Of a stretch of 64,000 nucleotides of DNA, positions 27,350 to 41,617 are shown piece after piece (position 1 is the first letter of the stretch; each line of letters starts with the position of its first letter). The notes under the pieces are model-generated. The model did no database searches. It had not been told where the DNA came from and saw only the letters and a program-made list of their open reading frames with translations. The position numbers were made by a program, and so were the translations under genes. Source of the DNA: Georgenia wutianyii (lineage in GTDB: Bacteria; Actinomycetota; Actinomycetes; Actinomycetales; Actinomycetaceae). The DNA lies in the NCBI RefSeq assembly GCF_006349365.1, contig NZ_CP040899.1:620001-684000 (forward strand), given 5' to 3'.

Positions 27350-28515
27350 GCCCGGGCGCCGAGCTGCTCGCACCACTGGGTCAGCGCCCGCCACTGCCCG
27401 GCGAGGGTGTGGTCGATGCTGCCGAGCGGGTCCTTGAAGAAGAAGGACAGAGGGCCGAGGACCCCGTTCTCACCGCGCTCGTGCGCCTTGGCGGTGAGCC
27501 GGACGAGGTCGACGACGAGCGGGGCGGCGAGCGCGGAGTCGCAGCCCTCCCAGGTGAACTGCATCGTCATCCGGGTGCCGAGGAAGCCCTCGAAGGAGAC
27601 GTTGTCCCACGCGGTCTTCCAGTCGCCGAGGTCCTCGACGTAGTCGATGTGCATGGGGCCGTCGACGTGGTAGCCGAGCATGGCGTCCAGGCCGGCGCCC
27701 TTCGTCGTCGTCTTGCTCACGGCGGCGCGCGGGTCGGCGAGGGTCCGGCCGTCTCCGCCGCCGAGCATGTTGTAGGACGCCCAGGAGCGCACCCGCAGGG
27801 CGCGGGTGGCGAACATGGGGGCGAGCGCCGACTTCACGAGCGTCTCGCCGGTCTTGCCATCGCGCCCGGCCCACGGCAGGGCCTGCTGCTTGGCGAGCTC
27901 GGTGAGCGCGCCGAGGGTGGCCCCCGGGCTCGGGGTGAAGGAGACGAGCGGGCAGCCGGCCCGGAAGGCGGCGTAGGCGTAGAGCGAGCTCTGCGGCAGC
28001 GGCGCCGATCCGGCGTCGAGCGCGGACTCGAGCGCGGCGAGGTTGTCGAGCTCGGGCTTGGACTCGGCGGGCGGCTCGGTGCTCGAGACGTCGACGACGA
28101 CGACGCGGTCGAGCCGGTGCTCGTCGCGGAAGGCGCGGATGTCGTCGCTGATCGCCTGGGCGGCCTCACGCTGGGTGTCGCGGCGCGGCGCGAGACGGAT
28201 GCGCGAGTCGGCCGCGGCGAGCTCGGCGCCGAGGGCGGCGACGAGGGCCGGGGGGAAGACCCCGCCGTCCGCGAGGACCTGCGCGCGGTGCGCGAGCGGG
28301 GTCTCGATGACGTCGTGGCCGCCGGTCACCAGACCCTCGACCGGGGGGAGCCCGGCGACGGCGACGGGCTCGAGCTCGCTCACGAGTCCGGTGCGGGGAG
28401 CGAGCCCCGCGTTCATCGCGAGCGTGCCGAGCGTGGCCGTGGTGGCGACCGAGCCGCGGGCCCCGACGAACCAGACCCCGGTTCGCGTTCCGTCGACGGC
28501 AGTACCCTGGGACAT
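27346..28515 (-). CDS. Inositol-3-phosphate synthase family protein
   Basis: 389 residues. VWFVGARGSVATTATLG binds NAD; VVVVDVSSTEPP, PSPGATLGALTELAKQ, SWASYNMLGGGDG and KTTTKGAGLDAMLGYHV are the family core, and FTWEGCDSALAAPLVVDLV lies near the C-terminus. It should cyclise glucose-6-phosphate to myo-inositol-3-phosphate. It leads an operon with Ebo genes, not the mycothiol or phosphoinositide genes, so it is probably a specialised paralog (compare SCO3243, next to SCO3242 in Streptomyces). ATG at 28515 follows GAGGTGAT; GTG 28518 is an alternative. Confidence 0.9.
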   Translation of the reverse strand: MSQGTAVDGTRTGVWFVGARGSVATTATLGTLAMNAGLAPRTGLVSELEPVAVAGLPPVEGLVTGGHDVIETPLAHRAQVLADGGVFPPALVAALGAELAAADSRIRLAPRRDTQREAAQAISDDIRAFRDEHRLDRVVVVDVSSTEPPAESKPELDNLAALESALDAGSAPLPQSSLYAYAAFRAGCPLVSFTPSPGATLGALTELAKQQALPWAGRDGKTGETLVKSALAPMFATRALRVRSWASYNMLGGGDGRTLADPRAAVSKTTTKGAGLDAMLGYHVDGPMHIDYVEDLGDWKTAWDNVSFEGFLGTRMTMQFTWEGCDSALAAPLVVDLVRLTAKAHERGENGVLGPLSFFFKDPLGSIDHTLAGQWRALTQWCEQLGARA

Positions 28516-28721
28516 CACATCACCTCGTCGTATGTGCACGGCAACCGCCTGTGGCTGCCGGAACTCTGCCCTGTTAGGTAAGGCAGTGTCTTCCGTGTGA
28601 GACACGTCTTGACAAAAGACGGTAACACATCGTCCGCTTGTCCTGAACCTACCCGGGTGCGCCGGTGTACCGCGGTGGAGGTGACCAACGGTGGCGTCGT
28701 GGCGGCCGGGAGGAGGGACGA
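28516..28721. promoter_or_regulatory. Divergent control region of the Ebo-type operon and polyprenyl synthase
   Basis: 206 bases, less GC-rich than its surroundings. TTGACA at 28609-28614 is a good plus-strand -35, but no convincing -10 follows. It lies in nested inverted repeats: GTGTCT/AGACAC around 28587-28606, CGTGT/ACACG, and GTCTT/AAGAC at 28606-28620. TTAGGTAAGGC (28574-28584) matches one arm of the DtxR/IdeR iron box at 10 of 11 bases, but the other arm is poor. These are candidate operators only. Confidence 0.4.
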
Positions 28722-29843
28722 GTGGACAGTAGCGGACTGGCGACCGGGACGGGCGCGCATCTCCCCGTGCGGACAGCGGGTGAGGAGGTGGGTGCCGTCC
28801 TCGAGCGGGTGCTCGCCGAGGTCGGCCCGCGGGCGGGGCGCCACGGCGTCCTCTACCGGCGGCTGTGGGACGAGCTCGGCCGCGCCGTGAGCGGCGGCAA
28901 GCGGTTCCGCGGGAGGCTCGTCGTCGAGGTCCACGACGCGCTCGGCGGCCCCCGGCGGGAGGCGGCCGCGCAGGTCGGGGCGGCCTTCGAGCTGCTTCAT
29001 GCGGGCTTCCTCGTCCACGACGACCTCATCGACCACGACACGATGCGCCGCGGCGAGCTCAACCTCGCCGCCCGCATGGGGATGGTCGCCCGCGAGGCGG
29101 GAGCGCCGGACCTCCAGGCGGAGGAGCTGGCCGAGGCCTCCGCCGTCCTCGCGGGCGATCTCGCCATCTCCCTGGCGCACCGGCTCGTCGCCGGCGTCGC
29201 CGCCCCGCCCGACCTCCACGCCCGTCTCCAGGAGCTGCTCTGGGACACGGTGTTCGTCAGCGTCGGCGGCGAGCTCGGCGACGTCGCCGCGGCGCTCGGC
29301 CTGCAGGACGTCTCGCTCGACGACGCCCTGCGGATCGCCGCCGAGAAGACCGCCCTCTACTCCTTCCAGGCCCCTCTGCGCGCCGGGGCGATCCTCGCCG
29401 GGGCGCCCCCCGCGCTGCGCGGCGAGGTCGAGGCCGTCGGCCTCGCCCTCGGCAAGGCCTTCCAGCTCGTCGACGACCTCCTCGGCGTCTTCGCCCCCGA
29501 GTCGGTCACCGGGAAGAGCGCGCTGTCGGACCTGCGCGAGGGCAAGGCGACGACGCTCATGCTCCATGCCCGCACCCTGCCGGTGTGGCGGGTGATCGCG
29601 GCGGACGTCGGGCGCCCCGACCTCGACGAGGGGACGGCGCGGGTCGTGCGCCGGGAGCTCGCCCGCTCGGAGGCGCCCGACCGTGTGGTGCGTCAGGCGC
29701 GTGCTGAGCTCGACGCCGTCGACGGGCTGCTCGCTGCCTCGCCGGCGCTCGCGGCGGCCGACGCCGTGGTCCGGGGCGTGGGGGAGATGGTCGCGCGCAC
29801 GCTCGACGACGCGGCCGGGTACGTCGTCGCCGCCAAGGCCTGA
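28722..29843 (+). CDS. Polyprenyl (geranylgeranyl-type) diphosphate synthase
   Basis: 373 residues, all-alpha trans-isoprenyl synthase. FLVHDDLIDHDTMRRG is the first Asp-rich motif, GGKRFRGRL contacts IPP, and FQLVDDLLGVF the second Asp-rich motif. EGKATTLMLHA follows. It makes an all-trans prenyl diphosphate in the cytoplasm; chain length cannot be fixed by eye. GTG at 28722 sits behind AGGAGGGACGA, far better than the GTG at 28665. It is divergent from the prenyltransferase operon and is the likely source of its prenyl donor. A small hairpin (29844-29859) follows. Confidence 0.9.
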   Translation: MDSSGLATGTGAHLPVRTAGEEVGAVLERVLAEVGPRAGRHGVLYRRLWDELGRAVSGGKRFRGRLVVEVHDALGGPRREAAAQVGAAFELLHAGFLVHDDLIDHDTMRRGELNLAARMGMVAREAGAPDLQAEELAEASAVLAGDLAISLAHRLVAGVAAPPDLHARLQELLWDTVFVSVGGELGDVAAALGLQDVSLDDALRIAAEKTALYSFQAPLRAGAILAGAPPALRGEVEAVGLALGKAFQLVDDLLGVFAPESVTGKSALSDLREGKATTLMLHARTLPVWRVIAADVGRPDLDEGTARVVRRELARSEAPDRVVRQARAELDAVDGLLAASPALAAADAVVRGVGEMVARTLDDAAGYVVAAKA

Positions 29844-29859
29844 GCGCGACGACGCGCTA
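29844..29859 (+). terminator. Short hairpin after polyprenyl synthase
   Basis: AGCGCG and CGCGCT pair across ACGA immediately after the stop. Weak. Confidence 0.3.
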
Positions 29860-29917
29860 AGTCTCGGCCTATACCAAAGGTGCGCGTTGCGCATCCTGAA
29901 CCCGAGCCGCATAGGGC

Positions 29918-29956
29918 GACTTTTGATTTGACGTGTGCCGAAGTGGGGCATATCGT
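29918..29956 (+). promoter_or_regulatory. Shared-box promoter of giant secreted protein A
   Basis: GACTTTTGATTTGACG (box with one extra T) overlaps the -35 TTGACG (29928-29933); a 17-base spacer and TATCGT (29951-29956) follow. The same box occurs before the genes at 36088, 42578 and 50046. The ~155-base leader (to 30118) contains an 8-bp hairpin (GGCTCCGC/GCGGAGCC, 30069-30090) and ends in CAAGGAGGATTC before the GTG. Confidence 0.65.
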
Positions 29957-30118
29957 CCGAAAGGTCGTGACCTGAAGCACAAGGGGCGTGCATCGCGTGA
30001 TGCGGTCCACGACCCGCCGGGCGGGCGGCAGTTTGGCGGACCCTCCGTCAGTCACTCTCCCGGTGCGCGGCTCCGCTGCGTTGCGGAGCCGACGACGTGC
30101 GCGACTCAAGGAGGATTC

Positions 30119-33100
30119 GTGGCAAGACGATCAACGGGGCGCCGCTGGGCGACCCGAGGCGCGAGCGCGCTGCTGGCCAGCGCTCTCGTGCTGCCGCTCG
30201 CCATGAGCGGAGCGCAGGCCAACCCGGACGCGCCGCACGACGCGGCCCCGGCACAGGACAGCGCCGAGCCGGCGCTGGACTGGAACAACTACGAGAAGAC
30301 CCTGCTGACGAAGAACACGGGCGAACCACTCGACCTCGCCGTGCTCCCGGACTCGCGGGTGCTCCACACCGCGCGTGACGGCGTCGTCCGTCTGACGGAC
30401 CCGGCGACGGGCGCGACCACCCAGGCCGCCCGCCTCGACGTCTACGCGAACTCGGAGGACGGTCTCCAGGGTGTCGCGCTGGACCCGGACTTCGAGAACA
30501 ACAACTGGGTCTACCTCGTCTACGCCCCCCGGGTCATGTCCGGGACGTCGGCGGACGGGACGCCCTACCCCGAGACCACCCCGGCCGGGAACGCGCCGAA
30601 CACCCTGCCCGCGGGGGCCGACCCCGAGACCTACTGGGACCAGTGGCTCGGCTACAACGTGCTCTCCCGCTTCCAGTGGGACGAGGAGACGGGCACGCTC
30701 GACCTCGCCTCGGAGCAGGAGATCATCAAGGTCGACGCCCAGCGCGGCCAGTGCTGCCACGTCGGCGCGGACATCGCGTTCGACGCGGACGGCAACCTCT
30801 ACCTGTCGACGGGTGACAACACCCCCGCCGGCACCCCGGGCGCCAACGGCTACACGCCGATCAACAACGCCCCGGGCATGAACCCCGGCTTCGACGCCCG
30901 CCGCGGCGCCGGCAACACCAACGACCTGCGCGGTGCGATCCTGCGGATCGACGTCCTGGACGAGATCGCGCCGGACGCCGAGCCCGGGCCGGGCGCGACC
31001 TACACGATCCCCGAGGGCAACCTCTTCGACGACGAGGCGTACGACCCCGACCTCGTCCGCGAGGAGATCTACGTGATGGGTCTTCGCAACCCCTTCCGGA
31101 TCGACTTCGACATCGAGACCGGCGCGCTCGTCTGGGGCGACTACGGCCCCGACGCCGGAGCGGCCCAGGCCGACCGTGGCCCCATGGGCTACGTCGAGTG
31201 GCAGCTGACCACCGAGCCGATGAACGGCGGGTGGCCCTACTGCCACGGCCCGAACGAGGGCGGCGCCTACAACGAGTGGGACTACGCGACCGGCACGCCG
31301 GGTGAGTTCTTCGACTGCGCAGGCGGCCCGGAGAACAACTCCACGTGGAACACCGGCCTCACCCAGCTCCCCCCGGTCACCGAGCCGCAGGTCTACTACG
31401 GCGACAACGTCGGCGACCAGCCGTGGGACGAGTTCGTCGAGTTCCGCACCGCGACCGGTCAGGCCCCCATGGGTGGCCCGATCTACCGTTTCGACCAGTA
31501 CGACTCGGAGACCAAGTTCCCGGAGTACTGGGACGGCAAGCCGCTCATGGCGGAGTTCTCCCAGGACTACGTCGCCGCGATCACGATGGACGAGCTCTCC
31601 TCCGACGGTGTCGTCACCGCCGTGGAGAACTTCCTGCCCAACCTCCACCTCGAGACGGTGAACCAGCCCATCTGGGACAACGTCATGGACATGGAGTTCG
31701 GGCCGGACGGCTCGCTGTACGTCCTCGAGTACGGTGACGGCTTCTTCCGCCAGAACCCGGACGCGGGCCTCTACCGCGTCAACTACGTGGGCGACGGCAA
31801 CAAGACGCCGCAGGCCGCCTTCACTGCGACGCCGGTCTCCGGCAGTGACGCGCCGCTCGAGGTCGTCTTCGACGCCTCCGCGTCGCGCGACCCGGAGGGT
31901 GCCGAGCTCACCTACACGTGGGACCTCGACGGTGACGGCCAGTACGACGACGCCACCGGCGTGAACCCCACGTTCACCTACGCCGAGCGCGGTGTGTACA
32001 ACGCCGCCCTGCGCGCCACCGACCCGGAGGGCAAGGCGGGCATCGCCATCCGGCAGATCAGCGTCGGCAACACCGCTCCGGAGATCTCCCTGAGCGTGCC
32101 CGACGGCGCGGTCTTCAACTGGGGCGACGCGGTGCCGGTCTCCGTCACGGTGACCGACGCCGAGGACGGCACGGACTTCGTCTGCAACGACGTCCGGTGG
32201 ACGTTCGGACTCGGCCACAACGAGCACGCCCACCCGGAGCAGTCCGGACGCGGCTGCGAGTTCACCCTCCAGACCAGCGAGGACGCCGTCGAGCACGGCG
32301 AGGGCGAGAAGATCTACGGCACCCTCGTCGTCACCTACGCCGACCGCGCGCAGGGTGACGTCCCGTCCATCACCGGCGAGGCCACCCTCGTGCTCAAGCC
32401 CGAGGTCCAGCAGGCCGAGTGGTTCGACGCCTCCGAGGGCATCACCGTGGTCGACGACGCCGAGGCCGGCGCCGGCGGCTACGTGAGCGAGCTCGACGAG
32501 GGTGACTCGATCACCTTCCGTCCGTTCGCCTTCACCCACGCCCCGACGGGCGACGTCATCGACACGGTGACGGCGCGCGGCAGGGGCGAGGGCACCATCT
32601 CCCTGGGCTGGGGCGACGAGACCGTCGCCACGATCGAGTTCGCCCAGGCGGAGAAGGCCCTCACGGGTGCCTCCACGGTGGCGCAGTGGTTCGCCGACCC
32701 GGTCGGTGGCCCGCTCATCAGCGAGGTCATCCCGGCCGACGCGGTCGACGCGATCGCCGACGTCGCGCTCGAGGCGGTGGACGCGAGCGTGCTCTCGGGC
32801 CACGCGCGCTCCGAGCTCCTCGCCGCCTACGCCGACGCTCCCGTCGACGGCTGGCAGGACGTCGAGGTCAGCTTCAGGAACGCCCCCGAGGGCGCCGGTG
32901 AGCTCGTCGTCACGAGCACCGGCGGAGTCGACCTCGACTCGCTGTACTTCACCGCCTCGGGCCGTCCGGCCGGGAACATCGAGATCCCGGCGGAGAAGGT
33001 GTCGATCGGCATGTTCTCCCTCATCCCGTGGGTGACCTCGGACGGTCTGCCGAACGTCCTCGGGCGTCTGGCGGAGATCGGCTTCCAGAACGTCGAGCCG

Positions 33101-35566
33101 TTCGGGTCCAACTTCAACGGCTACACGGCCGAGGAGTTCCGCGCGATGGTCGAGGAGATCGGCCTGCGGGTCCCCTCGTCGCACTACAACACCGCCGAGA
33201 ACACCTTCGACGCCACGCTGGAGTTCGTCGAGACGCTGGGCCAGGAGTACGTCGGGTCCGGTGGCTTCGCGGCCCCCGGCATCGGCACCTACGAGAACAC
33301 CCTCGCGACGGCGGAGACGATGAACCGGCTCGGTGAGCGGTCCGTCGAGGCCGGCATCGGCAAGTTCTTCGGCCACAACCACGCCACCGAGTTCACCACC
33401 GTGTACGAGCACGACGGTGAGCAGATGTCGGCGTGGGAGATCCTCGTCGAGGAGACGAACCCCGAGTTCGTCACCTTCCAGCTCGACGTCGCGTGGGCGG
33501 CTCACGCCGGGATCGACGTGCCTGCCCTCATCGAGGAGCACGGCGACCGGATCGAGCTGCTGCACGTGAAGGACGCCGTCAACCTCGGCGGCCCGACGAA
33601 CCCGACCTTCACCAACCTCGGTGAGGGAGAGGTCCCGCTGCAGGAGATCCTGTGGGCGGCCGAGGAGCACGCGGAGATCGCGTACTACGTCCTCGAGTTC
33701 GACCGCGCCGCGCACGGCGAGACCTTCGTCGAGACCGGCTTCTCCTACCTCACCGGTGAGGAGCTCGCCCCCGTCCGGGTCGACAGCGAGGACGTGTCGA
33801 TCGGCATGTTCTCCCTGATCCCGTGGGTGCAGGCCGAGGGTCTGCCGAGCGTGCTCGCGCGCCTCGCGGAGATCGGCTTCCAGAACGTCGAGCCGTTCGG
33901 GTCCAACTTCGGCGGGTACACCGCCGAGGAGTTCCGCGCGATGGTCGACCTCATCGGGCTCGACGTGCCCTCGTCGCACTACAACGTCGCGGAGAACACC
34001 TTCGACGCGACGCTGGAGTACGTCGACACGCTCGGCCAGCGGTACGTCGGCTCCGGCGGCTTCGCCGACCCGGGCATCAGCACCTACGGGCGCACCCTGC
34101 GCACGGCGGAGACGATGGACCGGCTCGGTCAGCGGTCCGTCGAGGCGGGGACCGGGAAGCTCTTCGGTCACAACCACGCGACCGAGTTCACCACCGTGTA
34201 CAACCACGGCGGCGAGGAGATGTCGGCGTGGGAGATCCTCGTCGAGGAGACCGACCCGCGCTACGTGACGTTCCAGCTCGACGTGGCCTGGGCCGCGCAC
34301 GCCGGGATCGACGTGCCGGCTCTCATCGAGGAGTACGGCGACCGCATCGAGCTGCTCCACGTCAAGGACGCCACCAACCTCGGCGGGACCAGCCCGACGT
34401 TCACCAACCTCGGTGACGGCGACGTCCCGCTCCAGGACATCCTGCGCGCCGCTCGCGACCACGCGAACGTCTCGCTCTACGTCCTCGAGTACGACGTCTC
34501 CCCGAACGGTCCGTCCTTCGTCGAGACCGGCTACGAGTACCTCACCGGCGTCCCCGCCGGCGAGGCCGGCAGCCGCCCCGTCGAGACGACCACGCAGCCG
34601 GTGACCTTCACCGACGAGGTCGGCACCGAGAACGACACCTACACGGTGCCGCGGGTGACCGGCGTCCAGTACGTCGTCGACGGCGAGGTCAAGGCGCCGG
34701 GGACCCACCCGGGCTCCGGCACCGTGACCGTCACCGCTCGCGCCGCGGCCGGCTTCGAGCTGGCGGAGGGGGCCACCACCGAGTGGACCCGGACGTTCTC
34801 CGCGGCCGGCGCGCCCACCCCCGTGCCGAGCCAGGAGCACGGCTTCTTCCTGTCGAACGACTGGAAGGGCGGCACGGCGCACGCGTTCCACTACGGCCGG
34901 TTCACCGACGAGGTCTTCATCGGTGACTGGGACGGGGACGGGACCGACTCCATCGCCGTTCGTCGCGGCAACGTCTTCCACGTGAGCAACAGCCCGCGTG
35001 GGGGCGCTGCGGACGCCACGTTCGTCTACGGGCGTGCGGGTGACACCGTCCTCGTCGGTGACTGGGACGGCGACGGCAAGGACACGTTCGCGGTTCGTCG
35101 CGGCGCGGCGTACCACATCAAGAACTCCCTCGGCGGGGGTGCGGCCGACACGGTCGTCGCCTACGGCCGCGGGGGCGACACGGTGCTGGTCGGCGACTGG
35201 GACGGCGACGGCCGCGACAGCCTGGCCGTGCGCCGCGGGAGCGAGTACCACGTGAAGAACTCGCTCACCGGTGGTGCCGCCGACACGGTCTTCGCCTACG
35301 GACGTCCGGACGACGTCACGATGGCGGGCGACTGGGACGGCAACGGGACCGACACGCTGGCCGTGCGCCGCGGTGCGACGTACTTCGCGAAGAACTCCCT
35401 CTCCGGTGGGAACGCGGACCTCGTCGTCACCTACGGCCGCGTCGGCGACCAGGTGTTCGTCGGTGACTGGGACGGCAACGGGACCGACACCCTCGGTCTG
35501 CGTCGCCTGCCCCCCGCCGTCGTGAGCACCGCGCTCGCGACGCCGGGACAGGTGGTCGCGGTCTGA
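30119..35566 (+). CDS. Giant secreted protein A: GSDH + PKD + carbohydrate-binding + two TIM barrels + five-repeat module
   Basis: 1815 residues, GTG start behind AAGGAGG. Signal peptide to about residue 34 (SGAQA). Domains in order: glucose/sorbosone dehydrogenase-like propeller (~60-560; GLQGVALDPDF, GNLYLSTGDN, MGLRNPFRIDFD), PKD (~561-650), Ig-like (~652-765), CBM6-like (~765-950), two tandem xylose-isomerase-like TIM barrels (~954-1220 and 1222-1481), a 70-residue VTFTD...YTVP domain (~1492-1563) and five 45-residue repeats (~1571-1802). Each barrel keeps plausible metal ligands (VEPFGSNF, GHNHATEF, FQLDVAWA, LLHVKD, VLEFD or VLEYD). It lacks the ThuA domain of proteins B and C. Probably an extracellular glycoside-modifying enzyme; the substrate is unknown. 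Confidence 0.88.
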   Translation: MARRSTGRRWATRGASALLASALVLPLAMSGAQANPDAPHDAAPAQDSAEPALDWNNYEKTLLTKNTGEPLDLAVLPDSRVLHTARDGVVRLTDPATGATTQAARLDVYANSEDGLQGVALDPDFENNNWVYLVYAPRVMSGTSADGTPYPETTPAGNAPNTLPAGADPETYWDQWLGYNVLSRFQWDEETGTLDLASEQEIIKVDAQRGQCCHVGADIAFDADGNLYLSTGDNTPAGTPGANGYTPINNAPGMNPGFDARRGAGNTNDLRGAILRIDVLDEIAPDAEPGPGATYTIPEGNLFDDEAYDPDLVREEIYVMGLRNPFRIDFDIETGALVWGDYGPDAGAAQADRGPMGYVEWQLTTEPMNGGWPYCHGPNEGGAYNEWDYATGTPGEFFDCAGGPENNSTWNTGLTQLPPVTEPQVYYGDNVGDQPWDEFVEFRTATGQAPMGGPIYRFDQYDSETKFPEYWDGKPLMAEFSQDYVAAITMDELSSDGVVTAVENFLPNLHLETVNQPIWDNVMDMEFGPDGSLYVLEYGDGFFRQNPDAGLYRVNYVGDGNKTPQAAFTATPVSGSDAPLEVVFDASASRDPEGAELTYTWDLDGDGQYDDATGVNPTFTYAERGVYNAALRATDPEGKAGIAIRQISVGNTAPEISLSVPDGAVFNWGDAVPVSVTVTDAEDGTDFVCNDVRWTFGLGHNEHAHPEQSGRGCEFTLQTSEDAVEHGEGEKIYGTLVVTYADRAQGDVPSITGEATLVLKPEVQQAEWFDASEGITVVDDAEAGAGGYVSELDEGDSITFRPFAFTHAPTGDVIDTVTARGRGEGTISLGWGDETVATIEFAQAEKALTGASTVAQWFADPVGGPLISEVIPADAVDAIADVALEAVDASVLSGHARSELLAAYADAPVDGWQDVEVSFRNAPEGAGELVVTSTGGVDLDSLYFTASGRPAGNIEIPAEKVSIGMFSLIPWVTSDGLPNVLGRLAEIGFQNVEPFGSNFNGYTAEEFRAMVEEIGLRVPSSHYNTAENTFDATLEFVETLGQEYVGSGGFAAPGIGTYENTLATAETMNRLGERSVEAGIGKFFGHNHATEFTTVYEHDGEQMSAWEILVEETNPEFVTFQLDVAWAAHAGIDVPALIEEHGDRIELLHVKDAVNLGGPTNPTFTNLGEGEVPLQEILWAAEEHAEIAYYVLEFDRAAHGETFVETGFSYLTGEELAPVRVDSEDVSIGMFSLIPWVQAEGLPSVLARLAEIGFQNVEPFGSNFGGYTAEEFRAMVDLIGLDVPSSHYNVAENTFDATLEYVDTLGQRYVGSGGFADPGISTYGRTLRTAETMDRLGQRSVEAGTGKLFGHNHATEFTTVYNHGGEEMSAWEILVEETDPRYVTFQLDVAWAAHAGIDVPALIEEYGDRIELLHVKDATNLGGTSPTFTNLGDGDVPLQDILRAARDHANVSLYVLEYDVSPNGPSFVETGYEYLTGVPAGEAGSRPVETTTQPVTFTDEVGTENDTYTVPRVTGVQYVVDGEVKAPGTHPGSGTVTVTARAAAGFELAEGATTEWTRTFSAAGAPTPVPSQEHGFFLSNDWKGGTAHAFHYGRFTDEVFIGDWDGDGTDSIAVRRGNVFHVSNSPRGGAADATFVYGRAGDTVLVGDWDGDGKDTFAVRRGAAYHIKNSLGGGAADTVVAYGRGGDTVLVGDWDGDGRDSLAVRRGSEYHVKNSLTGGAADTVFAYGRPDDVTMAGDWDGNGTDTLAVRRGATYFAKNSLSGGNADLVVTYGRVGDQVFVGDWDGNGTDTLGLRRLPPAVVSTALATPGQVVAV

Positions 35567-35583
35567 CGACCGTCCGAGCACGA

Positions 35584-35619
35584 CCAGGGGCCCGCAGCCA
35601 CACGGCTGCGGGCCCCTGG
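35584..35619. terminator. Terminator after protein A
   Basis: A perfect 16-bp stem (35584-35599 with 35604-35619) with an ACAC loop, 17 bases past the stop. Confidence 0.85.
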
Positions 35620-35643
35620 CCCGTCTCCGCCCCGCCCCCACCT

Positions 35644-35715
35644 CTCTGGGACACCCCCTGGCGCCCGGGGACGCACCCTGTGCAGCTCGAGCGGACGCAA
35701 AAGTGCGTCCCAGAG
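35644..35715. repeat. Nested, mutually exclusive inverted repeats
   Basis: CTCTGGGAC (35644-35652) can pair with GTCCCAGAG (35707-35715). GGGACGCAC (35668-35676) can pair with GTGCGTCCC (35703-35711), and GGACGCA/TGCGTCC form a tight hairpin (35693-35710). All three compete for the same right arm. It lies in the 521-base gap between proteins A and B, apart from any gene. Confidence 0.6.
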
Positions 35716-35770
35716 GGGGCAGGTCGAGCGTCCGCGCAGCGTGCTCGCGGTGTCCGGCATGCGGCAACGG

Positions 35771-35900
35771 CGCGGTTTCCTCCTAACGGTGGAGTCACAC
35801 CGGTGTGGTGTCACCGCCACCCGCGCCACCGCCGCGATCCACCCTCCTCCTAAAGGTGGAAGTGATCACCTAACCCCCGCACCACGATCACCTAACCCTC
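35771..35900. promoter_or_regulatory. Operator-like repeats upstream of protein B promoter
   Basis: Two TCCTAA(C/A)(G/A)GGTGGA-type copies (near 35780 and 35848), a perfect palindrome CACACCGGTGTG (35796-35807) and two direct GATCACCTAACCC repeats 22 bases apart (35864-35876 and 35886-35898) stack upstream of the -35. They suggest binding by one or more regulators. Nothing similar stands upstream of proteins A and C. Confidence 0.45.
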
Positions 35901-35913
35901 CTACCTCGCGTAT

Positions 35914-35951
35914 GACTTTTGATTGACCATGCACATAAATCGCCATACGCT
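35914..35951 (+). promoter_or_regulatory. Shared-box promoter of giant secreted protein B
   Basis: GACTTTTGATTGACC overlaps the -35 TTGACC (35923-35928), then 17 bases and TACGCT (35946-35951). The leader is about 130 bases, ending in CTTCAAGGAGGAATC before the GTG at 36088, nearly the same as protein A's. Confidence 0.7.
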
Positions 35952-36087
35952 CCTTCGGTGCACGACGTAGGGGCGCCTACGTCGACGGGGGGCAACGCGT
36001 GATGTGGCGCTGACCCGTCGTCGGTGGTGACACCCGAACAGGGCTGCGCCCGTGGCCCGGACGCGTACGCGACTTCAAGGAGGAATC

Positions 36088-41523
<5,436 letters not shown>

Positions 41524-41531
41524 CCACTGAA

Positions 41532-41567
41532 GGTGAGGCCCGCAGCCGGCAGGCTGCGGGCCTCACC
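41532..41567. terminator. Terminator after protein B
   Basis: A perfect 16-bp stem (41532-41547 with 41552-41567) with a GGCA loop, 8 bases past the stop. The sequence resembles the terminator after protein A (shared GGCCCGCAGCC core). Confidence 0.85.
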
Positions 41568-41617
41568 CGTGCCCGGACGGTAGCGTGCCGAGCATTCCGG
41601 CAGAGGGGAAGGGCGCC

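Noticed and set aside
26489..27394. ATG at 27394 for the prenyltransferase
   Set aside because: It would overlap the upstream gene by 49 bases; the GTG at 27349 gives the GTGA overlap common here.
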